A stretch of DNA of 64,000 bases from Poronia punctata (taxonomy: Eukaryota; Ascomycota; Sordariomycetes; Xylariales; Xylariaceae), in NCBI GenBank assembly GCA_022579005.1, contig MU401470.1:124001-188000 (forward strand), read 5' to 3'. The notes below the pieces were generated by a model that was not told the DNA's origin, did not search any database, and saw only the letters and a program-made list of their open reading frames with translations. The position numbers and the translations under genes were made by a program. This document shows positions 15,701-28,800 of the stretch, in pieces; positions within the stretch are counted from its first letter, which is position 1, and each line of letters starts with the position of its first letter.

Positions 15701-16036
15701 TTTTCGCATCTTGGGAAAGCAGTCGCTGCTTTCTGTTGGTGGCACAACTCTTTTCGAGACTTGCATCTCGCATGTCTCTCTAACTTATAATCTATTTTTC
15801 TTGTGCTGCTTGACCGAACTGAACCGACTTACTTGACTGACAGGAGCTGAGCTTCGTCTAATGTACTACCTAGATACCGACATCCAACAACAACGATTAT
15901 AGAGATTTGGTTGGTTAGCCGCAAGGCAGAGGAGCTGTTGGCTGTTAAATTTTGGAAACAGGCCTTTTCAAATACATTGACCCAGGAAGCGGTCAAAGGG
16001 AAGAAAGAAAGAAAGAAAGAAAAAGGACATAATAAA
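6705..16036. other. Gene desert of about 9.3 kb
   Basis: No coding gene is supported apart from the missing 5' exon of the RING gene, which should lie near the left edge. The longest open frames are 9856-10332 (-, 158 codons), 11096-11524 (+, 142), 12433-12822 (-, 129) and 9380-9712 (-, 110). None shows a recognisable domain, a convincing signal peptide or splice-linked extension, and several overlap frames on the other strand. TAGGTA/CCTACC-rich tracts typical of fungal spacers recur. There is a G-rich tract at 7962-8047 and a duplicated palindrome at 9206-9264. The last 500 bp before 16037 is pyrimidine-rich and probably the promoter and leader of the next gene. Confidence 0.5.
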
Positions 16037-17941
16037 ATGTCTTCCTCAAATGGTCCGCCGGGGGGCTTCTCCCTATTCCCCAGCCCAAATATTTCCAACA
16101 AAACACCGCCGAGGAAGACAACATCAACACCAAGACCTCGTGCTGGAACCCCACAATCACCGAGAGGACGTGGTCCGTCTATGGACGGTGATATGTCTCC
16201 TCCGCGACACGACCGGCGCACGCCGGAAGCCATGTCCGGATATATGGCCGATGAGACGGCCAGTGAGCCTTACATGGCCCCGAATAACCCATTTTATCAG
16301 CAGTCCGGATACAATCAGGCCGGGCCGTCATCAATGGCCTCACCGCGACCTGGCGTCCCGCCAAAAGATGTCCCTCCCAGAACCGCAACGGCTTTATCGG
16401 GGACTAGTACTTTGGTCCGGAATCCTAGTGAAAGGTCACAGAACTCGATAGCTAAGCGACCTTTGGAGGAAATATCTTATTCCATGCCAGAGCAGCAACA
16501 TCAACAGCAGCAGCAGGCAGCTATACGCTCGATATTCCCACAATACGATCACACATTAGCATTTGATCAACAAAACTATTACCCTACCCAAGCCAGCCCG
16601 ACACATATCCCGAGGACGGTGATAAGTAGACAATCCCACATGCCCCAACAACAGTCAGGACCGCGGAGCCCGCCGGTGCAGATGCAGAGCCCAGTACGAA
16701 GCCCAATGAGCGTAGAATCCGGCCCGCAATGGCCGAGACGACAACACCACCAACACGAGCCACCCGTGATCCCACCCGTGAGCACAACGGAAGAACTCCG
16801 CGACTACTGGAAAGCCGCCAACGGCTGGAAAGCATCGAGCATGGAAGGCCGAACATTCTGTCTCAAACTCCTTCCAGAGGCAGACACGCCCGTATACACA
16901 TTAACATCCCGGACCCAACAACCCCTCTACCACATGCGTCTGGACCCAACCTCGGCATCCGCCTACGTAACCCTCAGCCGACACGATCCCAACAAACCCT
17001 GCAAAGACAAAGACCCTTTCGCAGCCCGCAACAACAACAACCCCTCCGCCTCCTCCTCCTCAAACGCCCTCCTCAACGCCCTCCGCGAAGCAGAAGGAAA
17101 ACCCCAACCCTGGCAAGAAGCCATAGCCACAACCCTCGAAGAACCCACCCGTCGGCTCCCTCCCAACGACGGCCTCGTCGCCCTTCTGTACCCCACCGCC
17201 GCCGCCAAAGTCGCCATCGAGAAACACCAGGACCCGAACGCCGTGGCGGCCGCGGAGCGGGAATGCGCCCGGCTGGTCTGGGACGAAGACAGCGCCAATT
17301 ACTTCCTCGTGCATCCCGCGCTCGCCACACCGTTCTGCATAACGGTCGAGCGGAGCCCGGCGTGGAGTCGTACCGAGTACGTGATCGAACACATCGAATC
17401 ACCGCAACATCTGGCGCGTCTGACGCGCGACGGGACGGGCGAGGGGTTCCTCGAGCTCGATACCCTCGTCGCGGGACGGATAGATAGTTACTACGTCCTC
17501 GACGTGGCTGTTGCCGCGCTTCTGCTCGTCGCGAGAATCGATGAGAAGAATGTTCTTGTTGAGCAGTTCGCTCCTCCGCCGGCTGCGCATTTGCGCGATT
17601 CACCGCTTACTACTACTACTACTGCTGGTATGGAGCCGAGCAGTAGGTTGAGTGGGAACTTTTTCCGGTCAGATAAGAATAAGAATAAAAAGAAGAAGAA
17701 GAAGAAGCGTGGACGTTTTGAAACGTTTGAGTTGGATCTGGAAAGCCAGGCTAGTAGTCTAGGTGGAAAGCTCGATATCAAAGATTCGGATCGAGACAAA
17801 CTACCCGGAATCGTCCGGGCTCTTATCAAGTTGCTCGGATTCGGGTTCAAGTGCGTTATATGGGTTCTTACGCTTGGGTTCAAGGCTGCTATGGCTATTA
17901 TTGTCGGATTGACAAAGTGCATCACGAGCGAGAAGTTGTGA
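16037..17941 (+). CDS. Conserved fungal protein with disordered N-half and C-terminal membrane segments
   Basis: Single-exon gene, 634 aa from the Met at 16037. An in-frame Met 42 codons upstream is less likely, because the family-like start is MSSSNGPPGGFSLFPSP. Similar fungal proteins are often labelled 'acetylserotonin methyltransferase-like' in annotation, but I see no methyltransferase motif, so that name should not be trusted. Residues 1-260 are rich in Pro, Ser and Gln (a poly-Gln run near nt 16495-16520) and look disordered. A folded middle region from about residue 255 (TTEELRDYWKAANGWKA) contains a conserved-looking segment with CARLVWDEDSANYFLVHPAL. A Lys-rich run (nt 17680-17715) precedes two hydrophobic C-terminal segments (nt 17805-17930). 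Function is unknown; membrane association is an inference. Confidence 0.85.
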   Translation: MSSSNGPPGGFSLFPSPNISNKTPPRKTTSTPRPRAGTPQSPRGRGPSMDGDMSPPRHDRRTPEAMSGYMADETASEPYMAPNNPFYQQSGYNQAGPSSMASPRPGVPPKDVPPRTATALSGTSTLVRNPSERSQNSIAKRPLEEISYSMPEQQHQQQQQAAIRSIFPQYDHTLAFDQQNYYPTQASPTHIPRTVISRQSHMPQQQSGPRSPPVQMQSPVRSPMSVESGPQWPRRQHHQHEPPVIPPVSTTEELRDYWKAANGWKASSMEGRTFCLKLLPEADTPVYTLTSRTQQPLYHMRLDPTSASAYVTLSRHDPNKPCKDKDPFAARNNNNPSASSSSNALLNALREAEGKPQPWQEAIATTLEEPTRRLPPNDGLVALLYPTAAAKVAIEKHQDPNAVAAAERECARLVWDEDSANYFLVHPALATPFCITVERSPAWSRTEYVIEHIESPQHLARLTRDGTGEGFLELDTLVAGRIDSYYVLDVAVAALLLVARIDEKNVLVEQFAPPPAAHLRDSPLTTTTTAGMEPSSRLSGNFFRSDKNKNKKKKKKKRGRFETFELDLESQASSLGGKLDIKDSDRDKLPGIVRALIKLLGFGFKCVIWVLTLGFKAAMAIIVGLTKCITSEKL

Positions 17942-18494
17942 GATTGTCGTCTTTTTATCTATTTGTATATACCTAGACTCCTGTGCGTAGACGCGCGGGT
18001 CGGCTTCGTTTCTTCTGAGAGTTACAACTGGGATGTAATGGGAGCAAGAAAAGGACGATGAACGTATGATGAAATGGGAAATTATAGGGGGTGGCGTCGA
18101 TTTTAGTTCACATTGGGCGGTTATTTGTTGACGGAGCATAGAAGATATTTGCAAACATGATCTGCATATTCCTTTTCCTGGGTATCGCATATATAAAACC
18201 TATGACCTTTTTGTGAGCAGAAACAAACGCTTGACAGGAAACCCCTCGAAACGCCGTCTACCAAACCAGCCTATCAAACGTACATGGAAATGTCCCCCTG
18301 GACCTGCTAATGCTAAAACGCCGTTGATGCTTACCAAATTTCATCGACTTTTTGTGTCTTTTCCTCGTCCCGGTCTCTCGTTTCTTTTATTCCGTCCCCA
18401 ACACGTAGCCCAGACGATTGTGCGGCAAGAGAATTCATTCAACCCCGAATAACAAAAGGGGCGACGATGTGGTTGTATAGGCGAATCCCACATC
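17942..18494. other. Intergenic region between convergent genes
   Basis: Shared 3' flank of the plus-strand low-complexity gene and minus-strand UTP11. Nothing coding is supported. Confidence 0.5.
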
Positions 18495-19459
18495 TCATCG
18501 TTTCCTCTGCCTAACCTTGAACTTCTTGCCCGCCTTCGTGACACCGCCAATAGTAGGCGTCTTCCCCATCTTCGCACGCTGTATCTCGAGCTGATGTTCA
18601 GCTCTACCCAACACACTCTGCTTCTTCCGCGCGTTCTGCAACCTCCTCTTCAACTTCTGCAACAGCCTCTGTTTCTGCCCGGCACGCGCCGCATCTGCTT
18701 TCCCTGGTTCTGTCTCCGCTTCGGCCTCGTGTAACATTTCTTCTCGTTCTTCCTCGGCGTCGGCGAAAACAATCTTTTTATTCCTCGGCGCAGCTCCCTT
18801 CTTATGTTTCCTTTCAACATCATCATCACCAAAGTCGAAATCCATATCATCGTCGTCGTCGTCTTTTTCTTCTTCCGCGTCGAGATTGTCGATATCCCCA
18901 CCTAAAGCAATGACTCGCTCCTCGAGAATACGCACTTCCTTCATAGCCACGTTGCGCGCGTTCCGCACATACGCCGTATCCTGTGTCTTGAGAAGTCTCA
19001 CCACGTCCGTGTCGAGAGCCTTGTTGCCGCGATCGCCGGCCACTGTTCCGTCCCATCGCTTCGTACCGGCCGAGAGGGCGGTATCCGGCCCTTTGCGGGA
19101 AAGCATGCCAAAGTAGAATTCCTGGTATTACAAAAAAAAAAAAAAAAAATTAGTTTTATGAGCGAGGATGGGATGCGTTTCGCGGATAGATAGTAATTTT
19201 TGTGCAGACATACATCTTCATTACGGTCTTCCGCCTTCTTCTTGAGGTTCTTGAGTTGTTCCTTTTTCTTATTATGATCTTGCGCTCGAAGTCGGTAGTC
19301 CTAATTCCAATCATGTTAGCCGAAGAAAAAATTCATTCGTCGTTTTTTGACGAAACTGACCTTCTTCTTCTCGAGGAGGCCGTAACGGTTCTTGCGATCT
19401 TGTAATTGGTCTCGCTCGCGGTGAACCCGCCGATTGACGGCGTTACGGAGAGACGACAT
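18495..19459 (-). CDS. UTP11: U3 snoRNA-associated protein UTP11 (SSU processome)
   Basis: UTP11 is a component of the nucleolar small-subunit processome needed for 18S rRNA maturation. The spliced model has three exons on the minus strand: 19459-19361 (33 codons), 19300-19214 (29 codons) and 19121-18495 (209 codons with stop), giving 270 aa, the usual family size. Introns are 19360-19301 (60 bp, GTCAGT...TTAG) and 19213-19122 (92 bp, GTATGT...CCAG); the second contains an 18-T run. The N-terminus is the family signature: MSSLRNAVNRRVHRERDQ, then GLLEKKKDYRLRAQDHNKKK, then DRNEDEFYFGMLSRK. An acidic Asp/Glu tract (nt 18830-18890) and a basic coiled C-terminus ending KAGKKFKVRQRKR follow, as is typical. 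Confidence 0.95.
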
Positions 19460-20327
19460 GGTGAGCGAGATTAATGCAGTCCGTTATATGGTCTGAAATC
19501 GATTATGCGCTTTACTCAGAGGCCGTTTGTTTGTTTGTTTGGTTCGGCTTTGAGTGGGATGTTTTGGGGAGCTTGTAGAAATTTGGGACTTACGATGCGG
19601 CGATAAGCTGATAAGGCGTCGTACGTGTACCGCTGTGACTTTGCCGTTGCAGTCAAGGGTAGGTGTCGAATAAGTGGGACTGGTATGGTTGGTCCATCAC
19701 TGCGAAGTTGCGAACTTCAAGATTGGGAAAGACAATTCGGCCTTTAGATCAGTCTTTCAATTTTCGAAATAAACTCCCAGCCAGGGGATGACCGTTGGCC
19801 TCTTAATATTCTAAAAGTGACCCTTGCCCAATCGACTTATTGCGCTTCCGCATCCCGCTACCTATACATAACTCATCCTGTCTAGCTACGAGTAGACTAT
19901 ATCATCCACTCACCTCTGGAGATATCTACAGACAAGTTCTACACACAAACGAATATATGTCGGTTCAGTCCCGGGCTCATGAAGTAAATAGACGAAATAC
20001 GCGACTCTCAATAGGACAGGACATACCTTTCAGGTAAGTTTAAGTTAGGTCAATATACGTGCTTGAAATGAACATGGCATGGCGTGTACATAGTACGGCT
20101 AAAACCCGCAGTGCCACCGTCCACCTTGATTCGGAACAACAAGTACCGTTAACCAGAAACATCCAAACATGAAGTGCCGCACGCAAGTTCCTCGTGTAAG
20201 CGGTCTAGAACTCTAGAAACTTTTTATCAAACATGTCCATCTACATGGTCTATTCGTGTTATACCTACGAGTACGATAACGGCTGATTCTGATTTGGTGC
20301 CTGCTTATTGCCGGCCGAAAAAGAAAA
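19460..20327. other. Divergent promoter region UTP11 / prolyl hydroxylase
   Basis: Bidirectional intergenic region of about 870 bp. No tRNA or conserved coding frame is seen; frames at 19840-20037 (+) and 20174-20509 (+) look accidental. Confidence 0.5.
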
Positions 20328-21263
20328 ATGGCCATCATCACCAAGACCCAGATAACAATATCAGTTGCCATTGGCATAATCTGCACGATAATAGCAGTAG
20401 CTACTACATGGGTCAATGTCAACCCCGAAGAGCCCTTCAATCTCAGCCATATTTTCTCAACAACCTCAGGTACAAACTCATCGTCATCGGACAACAAAAC
20501 CGAATATGAAAATGAATATACATGCTCGCGACAAGCCTACACCACAGAAATCATCTCCCTCGACCCCTTAGTCATCTACATCCACGACTTCTTCAGTCCC
20601 CCCGACATCAACGAGATCCTCAAAGTCGGCTCAGACAAATTCAAGCCCTCAGTCGTGCATAAAAATGGCAAAATGGTGCAAAACCCCTACAGAACCTCCA
20701 TGAGCGCCGTCCTATCGGCCAAGGAACCCTCCGTAAACTGCATATTAGAGCGATCTAAAAAATTCCTCGGAACCATCCTCGACCCCGTCGAAGACGAGAT
20801 GGGCGTTCCCCAGCTCGTGCAGTATACAGCCGGGCAGGAATATAATCTCCACCACGACTGGATGCGGATCCCGCAGGCGGCTTTCGACGGGTCGGCGCGG
20901 ACGTTTAATCGCGTCGCGAGCTTTTTCGTTACTTTGCAGGATAATTGCACCGGGGGTGAGACTTGGTTTCCGCAGGTTAATCCAGTAGTCGGGACGACGA
21001 CAACAACAACTCTGGATGAAGAAGATGAGGATGAGGACGAAACCCGTCTATGGCGTAGACATGAAGACGGGGGGATTGCTTTCAAACCAGTGGCTGGTAA
21101 TGCCATCTTTTGGGTCAACCTTTTCGCTAATGGAACTGGTGATGGTCGGACTGTTCATGCCGGTTTACCTGTTACGGATGGTTTGAAGACGGCGATGAAT
21201 ATCTGGCCGAGGCAGTATCGTCATAATAAGGCCCAAGGGAGCACTGGTCGTGTTAAGGGGTGA
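20328..21263 (+). CDS. Prolyl 4-hydroxylase-like 2-oxoglutarate/Fe(II) dioxygenase
   Basis: Single-exon, 311-aa 2-oxoglutarate- and Fe(II)-dependent dioxygenase of the prolyl 4-hydroxylase alpha-subunit family, probably ER-lumenal. Residues 9-29 (ITISVAIGIICTIIAVATTW) form a signal anchor, and N-glycosylation sequons are present (N38, N56, N206, N268). The active site is complete: HxD at H175-H176-D177, distal His H277 in RTVHAGLP, and the 2-oxoglutarate-binding K287 ten residues later in GLKTAMN. The family motif GGETWFP lies at 209-215. An unusual insert of six Thr and an Asp/Glu run (223-238) sits between GGETWFP and the C-terminal strand. The start at 20328 is chosen because it directly precedes the signal anchor. 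Fungal members are uncharacterised as to substrate; a collagen-type role is not implied. Confidence 0.9.
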   Translation: MAIITKTQITISVAIGIICTIIAVATTWVNVNPEEPFNLSHIFSTTSGTNSSSSDNKTEYENEYTCSRQAYTTEIISLDPLVIYIHDFFSPPDINEILKVGSDKFKPSVVHKNGKMVQNPYRTSMSAVLSAKEPSVNCILERSKKFLGTILDPVEDEMGVPQLVQYTAGQEYNLHHDWMRIPQAAFDGSARTFNRVASFFVTLQDNCTGGETWFPQVNPVVGTTTTTTLDEEDEDEDETRLWRRHEDGGIAFKPVAGNAIFWVNLFANGTGDGRTVHAGLPVTDGLKTAMNIWPRQYRHNKAQGSTGRVKG

Positions 21264-21952
21264 GATGTGATGTAAAAAGGGGGACGCCATCATCTGTATC
21301 TGTGGTGTCAATCGGACTGCTAGCTAGCATCATTAGGACGGGCGGTAGAGAAATGGATGTCCTGTGATATCACAGCTAGGCTACCTAATCATGTATTAGT
21401 CTCGGGGCCAATTAGGATATGGGTACCGTTGAGTAGCCACAGTGGTAACTTTTGTTCATGTACATTATCTGTGTCATCAAATTAGAGCAGCAACCTCTTA
21501 CTCCTGTAACATCGAAACAACTCACGCTATCTGGATAGACAGTGCTACCCACTCCTTAATACGTGCACTGCGCATCAGGCATCGGGCATGTTTACAGGTT
21601 GCCCCCCCCCCTAATCTGACGCATCTAAAAGTACTTCAAGGTAAATGTACCCCATGCTTTTCTAGGTTAGAAGCGCGCACTCCCTGACATTATACGATGC
21701 GAAAATCAAAGTGGTAGACAAATTGGAAATTCACGAGAAACAGCTAAAGGATAGGATAGTCCATCTTGGAATAAATCTCGCGATAAATTTCTGACCCCTA
21801 TATTGACCAACCTAAGCGTACGGTAGGCTACATGGATCCTCGTACTCACAAGTTACGAGGAAGTGTCACATTTCCAAACATACTCCCATTCACCCCTTTC
21901 TTCGCTAGTGCTTCCCCTTTCCCCCTCTTTTCCATCTAATGGAACGGACACT
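21264..21952. other. Intergenic region between convergent genes
   Basis: 3' flanks of the dioxygenase (+) and intradiol dioxygenase (-). A C-run lies at about 21602-21611. No coding feature is supported. Confidence 0.5.
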
Positions 21953-23163
21953 TTAACCGTGGGTGGGCGGCGGGGTTCCGACGACGAAGAAGTCGAAGTC
22001 GGGGTTGTCATAGCCACCACCCTCCTTCCACGTGGCAGTGTACGGGGCGTAGTAGTCCCAGTTAGACGAGGTGTTAAGTCCGAGCTCGGCCCAGACGAAC
22101 AGGCCGTCTTCGAGACTGTCGCCGAGGGTAAGGTAGTTGGGGAAAGGGTCGTACTTGGCGGTGGCGGCGTAGGAAGTGAACAAATCCGCGAGGTTCGAGG
22201 TCAACGGGATGGTGTTCGTGTTGTAGGGCGCGGTGGCCTCGACAGCATCACGCAGGGCTTGGTCGAAGAATAGTTGCGAGAGGTGAGCCACGTGGCCACC
22301 AGTGTAGGTGCCGTTGGGGAGCGTCTCGGCACCGACGTGGGCGATGAGGTGTTGGTGGGTCGCGCGTCCCTGGTAGTGACCGGGGAAGATAGTATCGAAG
22401 GAGACAACGCCATCCTGGTCAGTGGGCTGTGCGCCGCGCAGATATGTCGTGTCAAGGCCGCCCTCGCCCTCAGCGCTCACACCGCTGTACACACCCAAGG
22501 CATCGCACGCCCAAGTGTCGACAAGCAGCGTCGCCGGCTCGCACGTCTCCACGTCGATGAACTGCAACTCCAGGTGCATCGGGATGCCCACCTTGTCCTC
22601 CACGATGTCGGTGCGGATCTGCTCCTGATAGACAAAGTAAGGTCCGTTGGCGTTATCGGGCGTCAATACGCAGCTGGTGTTCGACCCGAAGATCTCCTCG
22701 TTCGAAGAGTCCGGTGTAAGAGTGACCAGGCCCGTCTTGTCGTGGTCCACTGCGGCCCACTGCTCAAGCGAGGCGCCGTCTCGTCGGTGAAGCCAGGATG
22801 CTACGTGCGCGCGAGACCACAAGGGCCCTTTCGTCAGGTTTCTTTTCTCTCACTTTCCTCCCTTATCTTAAGGACATGGTTTCTTTTTTTTCGCTTACCT
22901 TCTTCGAGACCCCTTTGCTCGCGCAGACGTGCAAAAGTCGCAGCTCGGCGGGCGATGGCGCGCTCCTTGCGCGCCTTAACTGCCGGGGCATCCGAGCATG
23001 CGCTCAAGGCCCGAGAGTTAATCGTGTTGACGACGTGCATGTTCCCAGCTTCCTCCTGCATAGCTCGCTTGTCGAGCTTCTCGCCGGGGTGTGCCGTAGC
23101 TGTCAGTGCCAGCGAGGACAACACAGCGACCAAGCTGGTCGTAACCGAAGGTGTGAACATCAT
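21953..23163 (-). CDS. Secreted intradiol ring-cleavage dioxygenase
   Basis: Extracellular intradiol dioxygenase-like protein, expected to cleave catechol-type aromatics (lignin or plant phenolic products) between the two hydroxyls using Fe(III). Exon 1 is 23163-22899 (88 codons +1) and exon 2 is 22800-21953. The intron 22898-22801 (98 bp) has GTAAGC, a CTGAC branch and CGTAG, and makes the junction residue Ala89. Protein length is 370 aa. The signal peptide is residues 1-24 (ending TATA, then HPGEK), with a Kex2-like KR at 32-33. Fe ligands by family pattern are Y193 (GVYSG), Y221, H227 and H229 (FPGHYQGRATHQHLIAH). CVLTPDNANGPYFV is the conserved entry to the domain. An AATAAATAT element lies about 95 bp upstream of the ATG. 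The substrate is unknown. The Arg/Ala-rich stretch before the intron is usual for the fungal secreted group. Confidence 0.93.
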
Positions 23164-24418
23164 TTTCAGTGGCGTGGACCGTTTTCAGGCCTTTTTCTCT
23201 GTATGTTGCTGAGTTGCAAGGAGCGCTGCCTGTGTCGACTCGAGCTTCGTCCGTCGATATTTATTCACTCTCTCGTAGCGGCCTGTCAACCCCCTTTAAG
23301 TTAAGATGAAGCGGGTCATCTTCAAGTTCGAGAGCCTACGGGGCCGCTCGCGGTGGAAGTCCAAGAAAACCCGCAGTACACTTATATTGCTTCTTTTCCT
23401 CATCTGGTCGCCAAGATATACACGTCTGTGATATACGTTCGGCAACGCTAGATTGGGATGGTAGTGATGGCCGGCAAGACGCAACGGCAGGAACAACATT
23501 TCTTCCATTTCCATCTTTTTTCGCTTTTGCCTGGACCCCGCGCAAGAGTCGGGATCCATTTCGTCGTCTTTGGTCGGTGGACGTGTCAAGGAAGTTGCAG
23601 CCTCCGACCCTGTTTTTCTGAGTTTATCCGGATGGTGTCACACCCCCTCAGTTTCATATTACTTGGGTTAGAGTGATGGGTCCCCCTTTCCTATTTATTC
23701 GCGTCTTTGTAGGTCCTGCCGTCCATCATGGCCCATCTAAGATCGGTACCTACCTACTTCACCGCATTGAGAAAAGTTCGCCTCATTAAGGAAATGTGAT
23801 CGGATGTAAAGTTGGCTGTTATATGGTTAAAATCACTCAACAATGAGCCGTCGCTGCTGAAGCCAGAGGTTGAACATCTCACGGAGCGTCACGTGCCCCA
23901 CACTTCCACTTGGCACTCGCCCAAGCCAATCGGGTGTCACGAGAATTTACAAAGCTTACCGTGTCTTTTCTACGTGTAATCGTCTCGTCGGGTATATAAA
24001 ACGTCATCCTCTCTTCCAATAAGCAATACATTAGCGTTAAATAAGCCGGCTCCAAACAGCGGCTTTTCAAGTTTCCATAAAGGCCAGAATACCACACGTA
24101 TACTTGTAATGCTTCATGCTCGTCCCAGATCTAGACAGAAGAACCTGCACTTACTTTGGATTTTATTTCACGTCCAATACTATGCGCTCGCGATTTCTTG
24201 TGCACCATGTAATTACACCATAACTAAGAAGACCAGCGGAGAACCACGGGGGATATCAGATACGGATAAGCATTATATTCTTTGTTATCTATTTCAAGCC
24301 CGAGATTTCTGCCGATGACTGGCGAGCCACGTATATCGCTCTAGGTCACACCCATCAAATTACATGTACTAGTTTTAGCCAAAGTCGTCCGAGTGCGCCT
24401 AAGATGGGAGCGACGAGC
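23164..24418. other. Gene-free interval
   Basis: Promoter of the intradiol dioxygenase at the left; the rest has no supported gene. A 97-codon minus frame (23296-23589) is not convincing. Confidence 0.45.
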
Positions 24419-25792
<1,374 letters not shown>

Positions 25793-25887
25793 GATTTGCA
25801 ATCTGGGTATTGACCTGTTGAGTATGAACTGCAAAGCGGGTGTGAAGAACGAAGCTCCAAGTCCTCATTCATCGGGCTGTAATGCCC

Positions 25888-25896
25888 CTTTATATA
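25888..25896 (-). promoter_or_regulatory. TATA box of the subtilisin gene
   Basis: TATATAAAG on the minus strand, about 96 bp upstream of the protease start codon at 25792, a typical distance for a fungal TATA promoter of an inducible secreted enzyme. Assignment is by sequence and position only. Confidence 0.5.
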
Positions 25897-28800
25897 CACC
25901 ATCGAGACGCTCGTGATAGCTCCAGAGAGGGGCAATCAAAGACAGCGTAAGATGTCGCAAGACATCTTTCTGCAGGCGACCGCCGTCATGACTGAGAGTC
26001 GTCGAGTTGACCTAATCGCTTCCCGAGATGACTTCAATATGGACCACAGCTAGTAGACAAAGAGGTACCAGTCAAAATGAGGAAGGAGGACAACGAACAA
26101 AAGTTGACTAGGTAACATAGTGTTCAGGTTCGGGCGGCAATATCTGTATGATGGTATCCTTGGCATGGCGGAGATGAGATAGCAAAGTGGGAGTTGAGCG
26201 GAACGAGGGCGCCAAATGCGGCCAGAGTCCAAAGACGGCCAGAATCACCGCCGCCACGACGGCCCCTCGAGAACCGGGGCTACGGTCTGATCTGTGTGGG
26301 ATCGAGCCCTGGAGGGTCTCGCCAGCAGTGTCTACGCGAACCACGGGCAATCCCTGAGAAGACGACCTGGCGCGATGATCCGGCAAGGTTACCACGGCGA
26401 TCATCGACAAAATAGTTCGGAAGTCTCCGGATCAACAAAACTGAGTCCTCAAAGTCCCATAGCCGCCACAGGTGACACGTGAGATAAACCTATTCTTAGC
26501 GCGTAAATCATGTATCTCTGAACAGTTGAGCATATGGAAAGCCATCAGCTATGAATCCACCTGGTTCTTGATTAGGAAGGCCATTGACACAAGGCTTGGA
26601 GACGAATTGTCCCCGAGTGGATCGTGATCTTATGACTACAACACTCCAATATCGGAATCCAGTCCTCGAACCCTTATCTCGCAACTGTGCTTCGTGAGTA
26701 CCCTGACCATGTTAGCGGCGAGCGACGAGAGGCTTGAAGATGGCGAGACGCGGCCTCTGGCTCGGATACTTGGAATTTAGGTCTTGTTCAACGGCGGGCA
26801 GTATAACCAAGGTAGCCTAGTGGTTGTTCCTGGCCTCGGTAGTGGTGTACTGGTTGCTCGGAGATAGACAAAAGTTGGTTGGGTGCTGAAGATGCGGGGG
26901 GCATCTGTTATCATGCGCGGTATAGGTAGGGTCGCAGCCCGCCCCTCCTTGCTGTTTGGTAGGAGAAGCTACGGCACTGGAGAAGCTGACTACGGGATGT
27001 TGGCTTGCAGTAGCCGCTCGCTCCAGACAACGGCCCTTGGAACTGGAGACGAATTGGTGATTGAACTCCGACTTGTTTCTGTCATGATTGGTAGCAGGAG
27101 GAATAAGCTCATTCTTGGCTCAGTCTTGGCTGGGCTTGAATCAACTACACAGCTGCCTGTATGAGATATGCATCCGTGGAGGTGATAACTCAAGATTCCA
27201 TCGAAATGGTACAATATCGCGAACTAACGCTACCTTTTGAGTCTACACGTGTGGTTTTGGGGAGATTCATCATATGATGGCATCTTAGGTATCTGTAGTG
27301 CCTTGACGATAAAGCCTGCGACTTCGTGGAGGTAGTCGTAATTAAACTCAAGTACCTACGTGTAGCTGCCACAAGCCGACGACATTGGCGACGGCGACGG
27401 CGAAGGCGAAGGCGAAGCATCTCAACGAATGCCTTATCGTTCCCGTTCCTCAAAAGCCTGTCTATTCGCACCTGCCACTTGTCTGTACGCGGTGCGACGC
27501 CACGCACTGCAGGCACTTCCTCAAGTTGTCCCTTCCCTATACGTGTAGGTTAGAAGATGACGGGCATCAATTTTCCTGGCAAAATGACGCCTAATAACGC
27601 CAAGGAGGCCCACTATCGCGGTAAACAACTAACCTAGGCAATACATAGACTAGTGTACCGGTACCCTACTCTAACATCTGACCAATAGTGATGCAATAGC
27701 GACTCATGACTAGCATGAACAAACGGACGCAGCTGGTGTGGGGGACGTCTCTGCATCTGTCTCTGTGCAGCATATAACATGAAGGAATTATAGCAATTAA
27801 TCTACGAGTTACGAATTCGCCATAGCATTTCGTTGTGGCTTGACATGCTCCAGGCCCCTAGATGACAACGGCCTTCTTCTTTGGGATTGGGAAGTAGTGC
27901 CTAAACTGTACTTGACGTTGCACTGACAAATATCCCCGTTGATGTCTCGACTTGCCGGGACCCGATCTACATACAACGTGAAGATATGAGGAGACCTCTT
28001 GACATCTTATCTATGGCCGAGAAGTTCTCGGCGTTTTGTCCTACGGAGATATCTAAAGGACGATGCAGCTCCGCTGCCAACCCGATTATTCACACACGAT
28101 TTCGATCGATTCCGTTAACATTGTGCTATTCCCCGGCACCAGGGCAAGGCATGATTAAGCATGCAACTAATGGCCAGGATGGCGATATCACGACACGGCC
28201 CTACAAAGGGGCCGACATGACTTGATTGTAGGTCATACAGGGCGTTTATGTATGAAGTCGTTTATCATTCATCGCTCGTTATCAAGGTATAGTGGCGGCC
28301 AGAGCATCCAGCTTTCTTTTGTCAGCCCTTTCGTTTCTAATATCTTATTGGCCTCGACCATGCTGTTGGTCTAGTTTACAAGAAGAGTAAGGTAGCACGG
28401 ATCAAAGTCCCGGAATTCCCCGTTTGGGTCCCAGCCGTGGCGACAAAACCCGTTCTTAACGCGAGCTGACATTGAGGCTGGATGAGACAGCTTGATATAT
28501 TTCCACGGCATTGAGGCTTAAAGTCCGTATGTAAGCAATATTCTCCGAAGGTCAAGGTTCCAAGGTCTAAGACCTATAAGCAGCCGTGAGGGCGAATTTC
28601 ATCATCGGAGATTAAGGGGGCAATGTTACCTACTGAACGTCGTGAGCAGCATAGGAAGCTTGAAGCGATCTACAGGGTTTTTCCAAGCCACATTGATTCT
28701 GTCAATGCTGGTGCCTGGACTAATGTTGTGATCACAGGGGCTGGTACTACTTTTGGATCGGTTCCCTTTTTATTAAACGGACGTCTGATGGTTGGTAGAC

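Noticed and set aside
22274..23212. 312-codon plus-strand frame
   Set aside because: Antisense to the intradiol dioxygenase; the minus strand carries the conserved domain.
26883..27164. 93-codon plus-strand frame with a possible N-terminal targeting peptide
   Set aside because: No downstream exon, no domain, and overlap with an opposite frame.
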